From Clostridiaceae bacterium (lineage in GTDB: Bacteria > Bacillota > Clostridia > Oscillospirales > Acutalibacteraceae): a stretch of DNA of 10,045 nucleotides. The notes beneath the pieces are model-generated. The model did not search any database, was not told where the DNA came from, and worked only from the letters and a program-made list of their open reading frames with translations. Location of the stretch: the NCBI GenBank assembly GCA_016281115.1, contig JAEEHZ010000058.1:1-10045 (forward strand). Direction: 5' to 3'. Within the stretch, counting starts at the first letter, position 1. Every line of letters starts with the position of its first letter. Positions 1 through 4,634 of this stretch are shown here, piece after piece. The translations under genes were made by a program, and so were the position numbers.

Positions 1-350
1 GAGCCCTTCAGCGCGGCAATTATCTGTTCGTTAGATAAGCCGGCATCGGTGGCGCTTACGGCAAGCATATCGGTGTCGATCGTTTTGCATATAACAAGCT
101 TGTCCCCTGCTTTTACTTCATCTCCGGGTGTTACCGAGATTTCGTCTATCATATAGTTTTCTTTGCTTATTATGCTGTTTGTGTTTGAATATTCTACGGT
201 ACCGTTAGACACAACGCAATCTTCTGTTTTTGAATAACCTGTCACAAAAACGTCAACGTTTGCTGTATTGCTTTTTATATACCCATCTGCAATAACGGTA
301 AAAAGTAAAAATACCGCAATTACCGAAAACAGGATTTTTTTTATGTTCAT
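1..350 (-). CDS. Membrane-anchored protein with biotinyl-lipoyl-like segment (partial, C-terminus off window)
   Basis: Only the first 116 residues are visible; the gene runs out of the window at base 1. Residues 5-22 (ILFSVIAVFLLFTVIADG) form a signal-anchor helix after a lysine-rich start (MNIKK), so the protein is probably exported or tethered outside the membrane. Residues 49-90 (NGTVEYSNTNSIISKENY, then EISVTPGDEVKAGDKLV) follow the pattern of the lipoyl-like half-motif in HlyD/RND periplasmic adaptor proteins, in which a short beta hairpin ends in PGDxVKxGDxL. No lysine in an MKM-type biotin/lipoyl site is seen, as is usual in adaptors. The start is the ATG at 350, preceded by GGGGTAAGGCTT. 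It lies below the terminator at 434-481 and so is probably a separate transcription unit. A membrane-fusion-type adaptor is the best guess; the missing C-terminus prevents a firm family call. Confidence 0.65.
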   Translation of the reverse strand, partial: MNIKKILFSVIAVFLLFTVIADGYIKSNTANVDVFVTGYSKTEDCVVSNGTVEYSNTNSIISKENYMIDEISVTPGDEVKAGDKLVICKTIDTDMLAVSATDAGLSNEQIIAALKG

Positions 351-433
351 AAGCCTTACCCCGCCATACAATTTATTTTACTAAAATATTATTGTCATTC
401 TTTGTGATATTATTTATAATTTTTGAATACGGC

Positions 434-481
434 AAAAAATAATAAGCAGTCTGTTTTAATTTTTAACAGACTGCTTATTAT
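434..481 (-). terminator. Rho-independent terminator after the spoVM-like gene
   Basis: A perfect 17-bp inverted repeat (439-455 with 465-481, core AAGCAGTCTGTT/AACAGACTGCTT) encloses a 9-nt loop. On the minus strand the stem runs straight into six Ts (439-434). It starts 9 nt beyond the stop codon of the 30-residue gene at 490-582, which supports that gene being real and being the last in its transcript. Confidence 0.9.
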
Positions 482-489
482 GGTCGGCG

Positions 490-582
490 TTACGACTCAA
501 GCTTAGGAAGCTTTTTAATTTTAAACATTGTCCTCAGCAGCATACCGAGCATTGGCTTCGGTTTAAAAATAACCACTTTCAT
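490..582 (-). CDS. spoVM: SpoVM-like small sporulation peptide (30 aa)
   Basis: A 30-residue reading frame (MKVVIFKPKPMLGMLLRTMF, then KIKKLPKLES) starts at the ATG at 582 after a strong Shine-Dalgarno GGGAGG placed 9 nt upstream, and its stop is followed 9 nt later by a strong terminator. Laid without gaps on my memory of the B. subtilis SpoVM peptide (26 aa), it keeps Met1, Lys2, Lys7, Leu12, Gly13, Arg17 and Met19; a proline is at positions 8 and 10 rather than 9. SpoVM is an amphipathic helix that recognises the convex forespore membrane and anchors the SpoIVA coat base layer. Residues 11-20 here could form such a helix, and the lysine-rich tail is longer than in Bacillus. The size, N-terminus, signals and anaerobic Firmicute setting make SpoVM the best call, but this is recognition by eye without a database search. 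Confidence 0.7.
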   Translation of the reverse strand: MKVVIFKPKPMLGMLLRTMFKIKKLPKLES

Positions 583-614
583 AAGTACTTGCCTCCCTGA
601 TATTTATATTCTAT

Positions 615-642
615 ATTGTATATGTTATCTGCATTTTCTCAA
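615..642 (-). promoter_or_regulatory. Candidate promoter for the spoVM-like gene
   Basis: On the minus strand TTGAGA (642-637) and TACAAT (620-615) are separated by 16 nt. Each hexamer differs from the sigma-A consensus at one position. Initiation would fall near base 608, about 25 nt ahead of the start codon at 582. The -10 region also reads TATACAAT (622-615), one base away from the CATACAAT that I recall for sporulation sigma-E, but no sigma-E-like -35 box is seen at the right distance. The -35 box lies inside the end of the preceding small gene. Confidence 0.45.
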
Positions 643-771
643 GCTGAAAGAAATAAATATAATTGCAGTTCCGCATAATACCAAAACAAATTTTTCAGGG
701 AATAAGCACGACACAACAAGCCCTGCCCCAAAGGCGGCAATCTTGTCTGCGCGGCATTTGTAGGAATTCAT
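625..771 (-). CDS. Small hydrophobic membrane protein (48 aa), unknown function
   Basis: A 48-residue frame starts at the ATG at 771 behind a strong Shine-Dalgarno (AGGGGGAAG, about 5 nt spacing) and stops at 625. After a charged N-terminus (MNSYKCRADK) residues 11-24 (IAAFGAGLVVSCLF) and 28-42 (FVLVLCGTAIIFISF) are hydrophobic and separated by PEK, suggesting a helical hairpin in the membrane; the tail is SLRKCR. I recall similar short proteins of the form AFGxGLxxxCxFP being annotated only as hypothetical in clostridial genomes, but I do not know a named family. It sits 42 nt upstream of the spoVM-like gene in the same orientation, so co-expression in sporulation is possible though unproven. 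The cysteine in each arm (Cys22, Cys33) and the near-terminal Cys47 are notable in so short a protein. Confidence 0.65.
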   Translation of the reverse strand: MNSYKCRADKIAAFGAGLVVSCLFPEKFVLVLCGTAIIFISFSLRKCR

Positions 772-797
772 AAATCTTCCCCCTATGCTTAATTTAA

Positions 798-825
798 TCT
801 ATAATTCATAATATAATTATTTCAA
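798..825 (-). promoter_or_regulatory. Weak candidate promoter for the 48-aa membrane protein
   Basis: TTGAAA (825-820) and TATAGA (803-798) lie 16 nt apart on the minus strand in a very AT-rich gap between the TauE-like gene and the 48-residue gene. Predicted initiation is about 20 nt before the start codon at 771. No terminator is seen after the TauE-like gene, so read-through from upstream is equally possible. Confidence 0.35.
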
Positions 826-838
826 ATATTTGTTACTG

Positions 839-1198
839 CTATTTTGCTTTTGAAAACAATTCTTTTACGCCTATAAATATAATAAACACGGCAAACACTT
901 TTGAAAGGATATTATTATCGAGCATTCCCGAAACATAGCATCCGCCGCATGCGCCTAAGGTGCCTGCCACGCCGTAGATTAATGCAATTTTGTAATCTAT
1001 AAGCTTTTTGCGTGAATAAATTATCACTGCAACTATTGCCGTAGGTATAAAAAACAAAAGATTTATCCCCTGAGCCTTTGCATGGGGTATGCCTGCCGCA
1101 AGCGTAAGATATATCATAAGTATTCCTCCGCCGCCCATACCCATAGCGCCCAAAGCTCCCGAGGCGGCAGCGGCTAGTGCAGAAAAAACCGTATTCAA
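839..1198 (-). CDS. TauE/SafE-family half-size membrane permease, second of a pair (119 aa)
   Basis: TauE/SafE proteins are membrane carriers for sulfonates, sulfite or related anions; typical members have about 250 residues and two repeats of four helices. This protein has one repeat: hydrophobic segments at about 4-33, 44-61, 70-91 and 98-115, the glycine-rich entry motif GALGAMGMGGGG (14-25), and AQGINLLFFIPTA (42-54), matching the family pattern. The start is a TTG at 1198 behind a very strong Shine-Dalgarno (AAGAGGTGAT, about 5 nt spacing); no ATG in frame gives a full first helix. It begins 26 nt after the other half-size copy (1225-1575), so the two probably form a heterodimer equal to one full transporter. 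Substrate unknown; calling it a sulfite exporter would be over-reading the family name. Confidence 0.85.
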   Translation of the reverse strand: MNTVFSALAAAASGALGAMGMGGGGILMIYLTLAAGIPHAKAQGINLLFFIPTAIVAVIIYSRKKLIDYKIALIYGVAGTLGACGGCYVSGMLDNNILSKVFAVFIIFIGVKELFSKAK

Positions 1199-1224
1199 TT
1201 AAGATCACCTCTTATTTAAAGCAT

Positions 1225-1575
1225 TTATTTCAGTAAAATTCTTACCCCTGCCCAAATAATAAGCAGCGCAAAAGCTTTCTTGATTATTGTTTTATCAAGC
1301 TTTTGCAGCAAAAACGTGCCTATCAACGCCCCGGGTACCCCGAAGATCATATAAACAGAGGCGTCGCCAAGCGTCACCCTGCCGTCTGCCAAATACCACA
1401 ACGCGCTTACTATTGTTATAGGCAGTATTACTGCCACACATGTGGAGTGAGAACGTTTTGTATCAATCTCGCTTTGAAGCATGGGCACAACTATCATACC
1501 GCCGCCCGCACCCAGAAGTCCGTTTAAAAAGCCAGCCAAAATGCCGAAAAATGCGTGTTTAATTTTTCTAAGCAT
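1225..1575 (-). CDS. TauE/SafE-family half-size membrane permease, first of a pair (116 aa)
   Basis: This is the upstream partner of the two half-size TauE/SafE (PF01925-type) genes. It has four likely helices (about 7-32, 44-62, 70-90 and 97-115) and the hallmark entry motif GFLNGLLGAGGGMIVVP (15-31), followed by SHSTCVAVILPITIVSALWY (42-61), which is the classic pattern of one TauE repeat. Usual full-length proteins have two such repeats in one chain. The ATG at 1575 is used; its Shine-Dalgarno GAGAGGA (1589-1583, 7 nt spacing) lies wholly inside the 3' arm of a long hairpin. The gene follows trxB by 74 nt. The two halves differ clearly in sequence, so this is an old divergence or split and not a recent frameshift. 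Substrate unknown. Confidence 0.85.
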   Translation of the reverse strand: MLRKIKHAFFGILAGFLNGLLGAGGGMIVVPMLQSEIDTKRSHSTCVAVILPITIVSALWYLADGRVTLGDASVYMIFGVPGALIGTFLLQKLDKTIIKKAFALLIIWAGVRILLK

Positions 1576-1582
1576 AAAAAGA

Positions 1583-1625
1583 TCCTCTCATAAAAACAAC
1601 TGATATAATTGTTTTCATAAGAGGA
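1583..1625 (-). promoter_or_regulatory. Stem-loop covering the ribosome-binding site of the first TauE-like gene (or trxB attenuator/terminator)
   Basis: Arms 1583-1599 and 1609-1625 form a 17-bp stem with a 9-nt loop. The two irregular positions are G-U pairs when read as minus-strand RNA but A-C mismatches on the plus strand, which points to a functional RNA on the gene strand. The 3' arm contains the GAGAGGA ribosome-binding site for the gene starting at 1575, and is followed by TCTTTTT. It could therefore block translation, or act as a leaky terminator after trxB. A perfect TATAAT (1633-1628) just upstream has no matching -35 box. Confidence 0.55.
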
Positions 1626-1649
1626 AAAATTATACTTGTGCTATTAATT

Positions 1650-2558
1650 TTACAGATTATCAATGTATCTGCAAGCCGCGACTGCCGCCGACGCTCCGTC
1701 TCCGATAGCGGTAGAAACCTGACGTACACTTTTTGTTCTGCAATCACCTGCCGCAAACACGCCGTTTGTGTTTGTTGTGCATCTTTCATCGCTTATTATA
1801 TAGCCGGGTTCGTCAAGCATAGCTATGTTTTTAAAGTTTTCGTTTTCGGGTATCAATCCTATGGCAACGAACATACCGTCTATATCAAGCGTTCTTAACT
1901 CGTTTGTTTCTGTATTTTTAATAGTTACACTGTTGAGCGTATCGCTTGGGATACTGTCTACAACTGACGAATATATTATCTCAACGTTGGGCTTTTCTTC
2001 AAGGATATCACAAAGCTTTTTCTCACCCGTTAAAAAGGCTAAGTTTTGAACGATATAAAGCTTTTTGCATACATCTGAAAGCAATACGGCTTCCTGCAAA
2101 GCAGAGTTGCCGCCGCCTATAAGCGCAACGGTTTTTCCTTCATAAAAAGCTCCGTCGCAAACAGCGCAAAAGGATATACCCTCGCCGATGAATTTATCTT
2201 CGTTTTCAATGCCTAGTCTGCGGTGTTTTGCCCCTGACGCGATAATAACGCTCAATGCGGTATAGTTATTTCCTTCTTCGGTAAGCACGGTTTTAAAGCT
2301 ACCGTTATCGCTTATTTCAATAACATTTTCAGGCTCGGCGTCGGCGCCCAAATCAAGCGCCTGCTGAACCATTTTGTCTGCAAGCTCATTTCCGCTTATG
2401 CTTTCAAAGCCGGGATAATTCTCAATTTTCGGGGAATATGTCATTTGTCCGCCGAAAGCTCCTTTTTCAAGCAGCAAGACCTTTTTGTTTGCCCTCAGCG
2501 CATATATTGCAGCGGTAAGCCCCGCAGGACCTGCTCCTACTATAATGATATCATACAT
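1650..2558 (-). CDS. trxB: Thioredoxin-reductase-like flavoprotein with atypical pyridine-nucleotide site (302 aa)
   Basis: The order of motifs is that of low-molecular-weight thioredoxin reductases: FAD-binding GAGPAG at 8-13, the redox pair CAVC at 131-134 followed by DG, the nucleotide-fold GGGNSA at 148-153, and the C-terminal FAD motif AAGDCRTK with RQVSTAIGDG (about 269-288). Length is near the usual 305-320. The expected HRRxxxR stretch that grips the NADPH 2'-phosphate is absent: the position reads VQNLAFLTGEK (170-180). The enzyme may use NADH or be a ferredoxin-linked or other relative. I place the start at the ATG at 2558, 9 nt after AGGAG; an in-frame TTG at 2564 is only 3 nt from that site. 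It follows the lipoprotein gene by 25 nt. No thioredoxin gene lies in the window, so its partner is unknown. Confidence 0.88.
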   Translation of the reverse strand: MYDIIIVGAGPAGLTAAIYALRANKKVLLLEKGAFGGQMTYSPKIENYPGFESISGNELADKMVQQALDLGADAEPENVIEISDNGSFKTVLTEEGNNYTALSVIIASGAKHRRLGIENEDKFIGEGISFCAVCDGAFYEGKTVALIGGGNSALQEAVLLSDVCKKLYIVQNLAFLTGEKKLCDILEEKPNVEIIYSSVVDSIPSDTLNSVTIKNTETNELRTLDIDGMFVAIGLIPENENFKNIAMLDEPGYIISDERCTTNTNGVFAAGDCRTKSVRQVSTAIGDGASAAVAACRYIDNL

Positions 2559-2583
2559 ATGCAACTTCTCCTGTAACTATATG

Positions 2584-3099
2584 TTATTTGGATGACGCAT
2601 CTGCCGATGAGGCAGCCATATCGGTATTAACGATTTCTTTTTCGGGATATTTTTGTACGGCAGTCATAAGATTAGGTGCGCTCATATCGTCTGTTTTCAC
2701 GTCTGTTGCATAAAGCATAACGATATTACCGTCGGACGAAATTACACTTTTGTATTTTGAGCCGAAAATTTCGACCTCGCCGCTTTTTGCAGATGTATAA
2801 ATATTGCTTTCCTCCTTAGAGGACTTCTGGCTGTCGGTGAAATAGTATATCTCAATGTTTCCGAATCCCGAAGCCGAAAATCTGTAACCTTCATCTGCGC
2901 CTACATAAGAAGCCTCAAGTACAACAGCCGCCTCGTTTATAAGCTTGGCTTCCGACAAATAGCTGTATATCTCCTGCATTTCGGCATTTTTGCACTCAGG
3001 TGTAACGGTCGGTACCGTAGTAACCAAGCCCTGCGTGCTGCAGGCTGCGCAGCCGAGAACAATAATTATACTGCACAAAGCAATTAAAACCTTTTTCAT
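2584..3099 (-). CDS. Small secreted lipoprotein of unknown function (171 aa)
   Basis: The N-terminus is a lipoprotein signal: MKK, a hydrophobic stretch (VLIALCSIIIVL, residues 4-15), then GCAACS. Either Cys20 (CAAC) or Cys17 (VLGC) could be the lipidated residue. The mature part is about 150 residues with no transmembrane helix. It has a short alpha-helical start (about 38-60), a beta-rich middle with GFGNIEIYYF (78-87), and a low-complexity Ser/Ala/Asp tail (163-171, ASSADASSK). It resembles the small clostridial lipoproteins often annotated as DUF4358-type, but I cannot confirm that. The start ATG at 3099 follows AAAGGGA with 11 nt spacing, about 28 nt from the predicted transcription start. 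It is the first gene of the unit that includes trxB, hinting at a role in the extracytoplasmic redox or thiol setting, which is inference only. Confidence 0.8.
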   Translation of the reverse strand: MKKVLIALCSIIIVLGCAACSTQGLVTTVPTVTPECKNAEMQEIYSYLSEAKLINEAAVVLEASYVGADEGYRFSASGFGNIEIYYFTDSQKSSKEESNIYTSAKSGEVEIFGSKYKSVISSDGNIVMLYATDVKTDDMSAPNLMTAVQKYPEKEIVNTDMAASSADASSK

Positions 3100-3133
3100 A
3101 ATTTATTAATCCCTTTCAAAAAATATCGGGATT

Positions 3134-3162
3134 ATTATAAACTAAAATTTTGGTAATTTCAA
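3134..3162 (-). promoter_or_regulatory. Sigma-A promoter of the lipoprotein-trxB unit
   Basis: On the minus strand TTGAAA (3162-3157) and a perfect TATAAT (3139-3134) are exactly 17 nt apart in an AT-rich gap just after the mecA stop codon. Initiation near 3127 would give a leader of about 28 nt carrying the AAAGGGA ribosome-binding site of the gene starting at 3099. Confidence 0.8.
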
Positions 3163-3175
3163 TAGCTTGTGTCAA

Positions 3176-3730
3176 TTAAATAAATGCGTCCGCGATTTTT
3201 GACAAAGCATTATTTTTGGCGATAATATTGCCGTATTCTTTAAATCTTGCATAAATAAGCGTAGAAAAATCTATTCTCTTTCCGTAATGTTCGATTATAT
3301 CTTCGCACTGCAAGGAGCAGTCTTCCAAAAACAGATAATAATTTCCGAAGCATTCAAAAACGCAGTCGCTTTGAATGTTTATTTTCATTGCATTCAGTTT
3401 TGCCGAAAGCGCAATTATGTCTTCAAAGTCTTTGAATATAAATAGCTTATTTTTCTTTTTTCTTATACGAAGCTTTTTACTTCTATTCACGTTCAAAAAG
3501 GACACCATTAAAAAGCATCCTGAATTATGAGTATATATCTCGATTTTTGTTCTTTTTCCGTCGCATTTCACGCCTGTCTCCAAAGCTGCCGCCGTTAGAA
3601 TAGCTTTTAGAGTGTCTTTGAACGCCTCGTTTTTCAAAGTCATATTATCTTCGCTTATTGAAAGCTTTGTCATATCTGATAAGCTTAAGGATATAAGTAT
3701 ATTTTTATCATCAATTTTACGAATGATCAT
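3176..3730 (-). CDS. mecA: MecA-family adaptor protein (184 aa)
   Basis: MecA proteins are ClpC adaptors that deliver substrates to the ClpCP protease; in Bacillus they target the competence factor ComK. The protein shows both expected domains. The N-terminal part (1-79) begins MIIRKIDDKNILISLSLSDM and continues to AALETGVKCDGK and IEIYTHNSGCFLMVS, the pattern of clostridial MecA. The C-terminal ClpC-binding part (about 97-184) has FKDFEDIIALSAKL, then GNYYLFLE, EHYG and FKEYGNIIAKNNALSKIADAF. A basic linker (RSKKLRIRKKKNK, 83-95) joins them. At 184 residues it is somewhat shorter than the Bacillus protein (about 218). The ATG at 3730 has no clear Shine-Dalgarno; a strong hairpin ends 6 nt before it, which suggests control of translation. 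This is not the meticillin-resistance gene of the same name. Its substrates in this organism are unknown. Confidence 0.85.
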   Translation of the reverse strand: MIIRKIDDKNILISLSLSDMTKLSISEDNMTLKNEAFKDTLKAILTAAALETGVKCDGKRTKIEIYTHNSGCFLMVSFLNVNRSKKLRIRKKKNKLFIFKDFEDIIALSAKLNAMKINIQSDCVFECFGNYYLFLEDCSLQCEDIIEHYGKRIDFSTLIYARFKEYGNIIAKNNALSKIADAFI

Positions 3731-3736
3731 ATATAT

Positions 3737-3764
3737 GATACCACAAACCCCAGTTTACGGTATC
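3737..3764 (-). promoter_or_regulatory. Leader hairpin abutting the mecA start codon
   Basis: As minus-strand RNA the arms GAUACCGUAAAC and GUUUGUGGUAUC pair over 12 bp around a UGGG tetraloop. Two of the pairs are G-U; on the plus strand the same positions would be A-C mismatches, so the pairing fits RNA from the mecA strand only. The stem ends 6 nt before the mecA ATG, where a Shine-Dalgarno sequence would normally sit, and none is visible nearby. Confidence 0.6.
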
Positions 3765-3774
3765 TAACCCTCCC

Positions 3775-3840
3775 CACACTGCAAATAGTGTGCTGTATAC
3801 ACACTTTATATTATAATATTAATTCAGGCTGTACAGTGTG
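3775..3840. repeat. Four alternating inverted CACACT/AGTGTG hexamers upstream of mecA
   Basis: On the plus strand the hexamers are CACACT (3775-3780), AGTGTG (3787-3792), CACACT (3800-3805) and AGTGTG (3835-3840). Neighbouring copies are inverted, separated by 6, 7 and 29 nt, with a TATAAT-containing AT-rich block (3806-3822) in the last gap. They could be operator half-sites for a DNA-binding protein, or strands of competing RNA hairpins in the mecA leader. Confidence 0.5.
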
Positions 3841-3926
3841 CGCAAGTGATTTTTTCTGGCTGTTAAAATTTACATTTAATGTGTATTTCATCGTGATTTA
3901 AGTGTCTGCGAATAAGATTATTTGTC

Positions 3927-3955
3927 ATTATTTAATAAAATGTTATAGTTAACAA
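3927..3955 (-). promoter_or_regulatory. Weak candidate promoter for mecA
   Basis: TTGTTA (3955-3950) and AATAAT (3932-3927) are 17 nt apart on the minus strand, just below the terminator of the upstream operon. Use of this promoter would give mecA a leader of roughly 190 nt containing both the hexamer array and the start-codon hairpin. The match to consensus is only moderate in an AT-rich stretch, and no other convincing mecA promoter was seen. Confidence 0.3.
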
Positions 3956-3956
3956 A

Positions 3957-3997
3957 GGCAAAACAGAGACTGTTTTTCGTTTCAGTCTCTGTTTTTT
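3957..3997. terminator. Stem-loop terminator closing the murD operon, possibly bidirectional
   Basis: Arms 3960-3972 and 3983-3995 (core AAACAGAGACTG/CAGTCTCTGTTT) form a 13-bp stem with a 10-nt loop, starting 9 nt after the stop codon at 4005. In the minus direction the tail is a short T run then GCCTTT, while the plus direction has six Ts (3992-3997). The gene order calls for termination of minus-strand transcripts here. Confidence 0.75.
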
Positions 3998-4004
3998 CAT
4001 TAAT

Positions 4005-4634
4005 TTACAAATTATTCAAATACTCCTGAAGCTCTTTGAAGTAAAAGGACAAATCATAACCGTTTACCAATCTGTGATTTACTCTGACGGTAAAAGGCAT
4101 TTGCAGACTGCCGTTATTATCTTTGAAAAATTTTCCAATACACAGGCGGGGTATTGCATCGTCTTTATCAATAAGACCTTCCATTTGACATTCCGTATAT
4201 GTTATCCAGGGCAGGCTTGTTATATAAACATAGTTCTCGGTGTCCTCTGTATATGTTTTGGGCAAATGATAATCCTGCTCCACAGCCTGTTTGTGAGCGC
4301 TGCGTGCATAGCTTAGAATATCTCCGCTTATCGGCACCGTTACCATTTTAAATAATAACTCACCTTTGTTGAGGAAAGTAAACGATGGGATTATGTCATC
4401 AAATACAAGCACTTCGCCGCCTCTTATCCTGTAACAAAACGGCTCGTTTTTCATCATCACGCTTGTTGCGGCGTAGACAAAAGCACAGAAAAACGATATT
4501 TTGTTTTCTTTCACAAATCTGTAAAAATTTGTTACATCAAGATTAAGCGTTACCGAATACTGTGGGATATCGGAAGATTTGAAAAAATCGAAATATTCCC
4601 GTCTCTCCCAGCTGTTCATATCAATCTTTCTCAT
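4005..4634 (-). CDS. Chloramphenicol-acetyltransferase-fold protein with altered active site (209 aa)
   Basis: The length and motifs match the trimeric CAT family (PF00302 type): MRKIDMNSWERREYF at the N-terminus (compare the usual IDxxxWxRKEYF), TSLPWITYTECQME at 139-152, and a C-terminal catalytic region VNHRLVNGYDLSFYFKELQ. In genuine CAT enzymes this last motif is HHAVCDGYH; here the catalytic histidine is kept (His187) but the preceding His and the structural Asp are both Asn, and the last His is Asp. An acyltransferase acting on some other small molecule is more likely than drug resistance. I chose the ATG at 4634 because it places the ID-W-R-YF motif as in other family members; an upstream ATG at 4652 and one at 4619 (after GAGAAAG) are alternatives. 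The chosen start overlaps the end of the hydantoinase gene by 14 nt, suggesting coupled translation. Last gene of the operon. Confidence 0.8.
   Translation of the reverse strand: MRKIDMNSWERREYFDFFKSSDIPQYSVTLNLDVTNFYRFVKENKISFFCAFVYAATSVMMKNEPFCYRIRGGEVLVFDDIIPSFTFLNKGELLFKMVTVPISGDILSYARSAHKQAVEQDYHLPKTYTEDTENYVYITSLPWITYTECQMEGLIDKDDAIPRLCIGKFFKDNNGSLQMPFTVRVNHRLVNGYDLSFYFKELQEYLNNL

Noticed and set aside
365..372. Plus-strand CATACAAT, which looks like a sporulation sigma-E -10 box
   Set aside because: No plus-strand gene follows and no -35 box was seen; it lies on the opposite strand from the nearby gene at 1-350.
823..832. CAAATATTTG palindrome after the second TauE gene as a terminator
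   Set aside because: Only a 10-bp AT palindrome without a loop or T run; more likely chance in an AT-rich gap.
1568..1789. Minus-strand open frame of 73 codons spanning the end of trxB and the hairpin
   Set aside because: It overlaps trxB in another frame and runs through the stem-loop and into the TauE start; no ribosome site or recognisable protein pattern.
3134..3175. TTGACA on the minus strand (3175-3170) as a -35 box for the lipoprotein gene
   Set aside because: It is 30 nt from the TATAAT, too far; TTGAAA at 3162-3157 has the correct 17-nt spacing.
3176..3730. Meticillin-resistance mecA
   Set aside because: The protein is a 184-residue ClpC adaptor; the shared symbol is a naming coincidence with the penicillin-binding protein gene.
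4005..4634. Chloramphenicol resistance gene
   Set aside because: The family fold is clear, but two key active-site positions differ from resistance enzymes and the gene is in a housekeeping-like operon with no mobile element signs.
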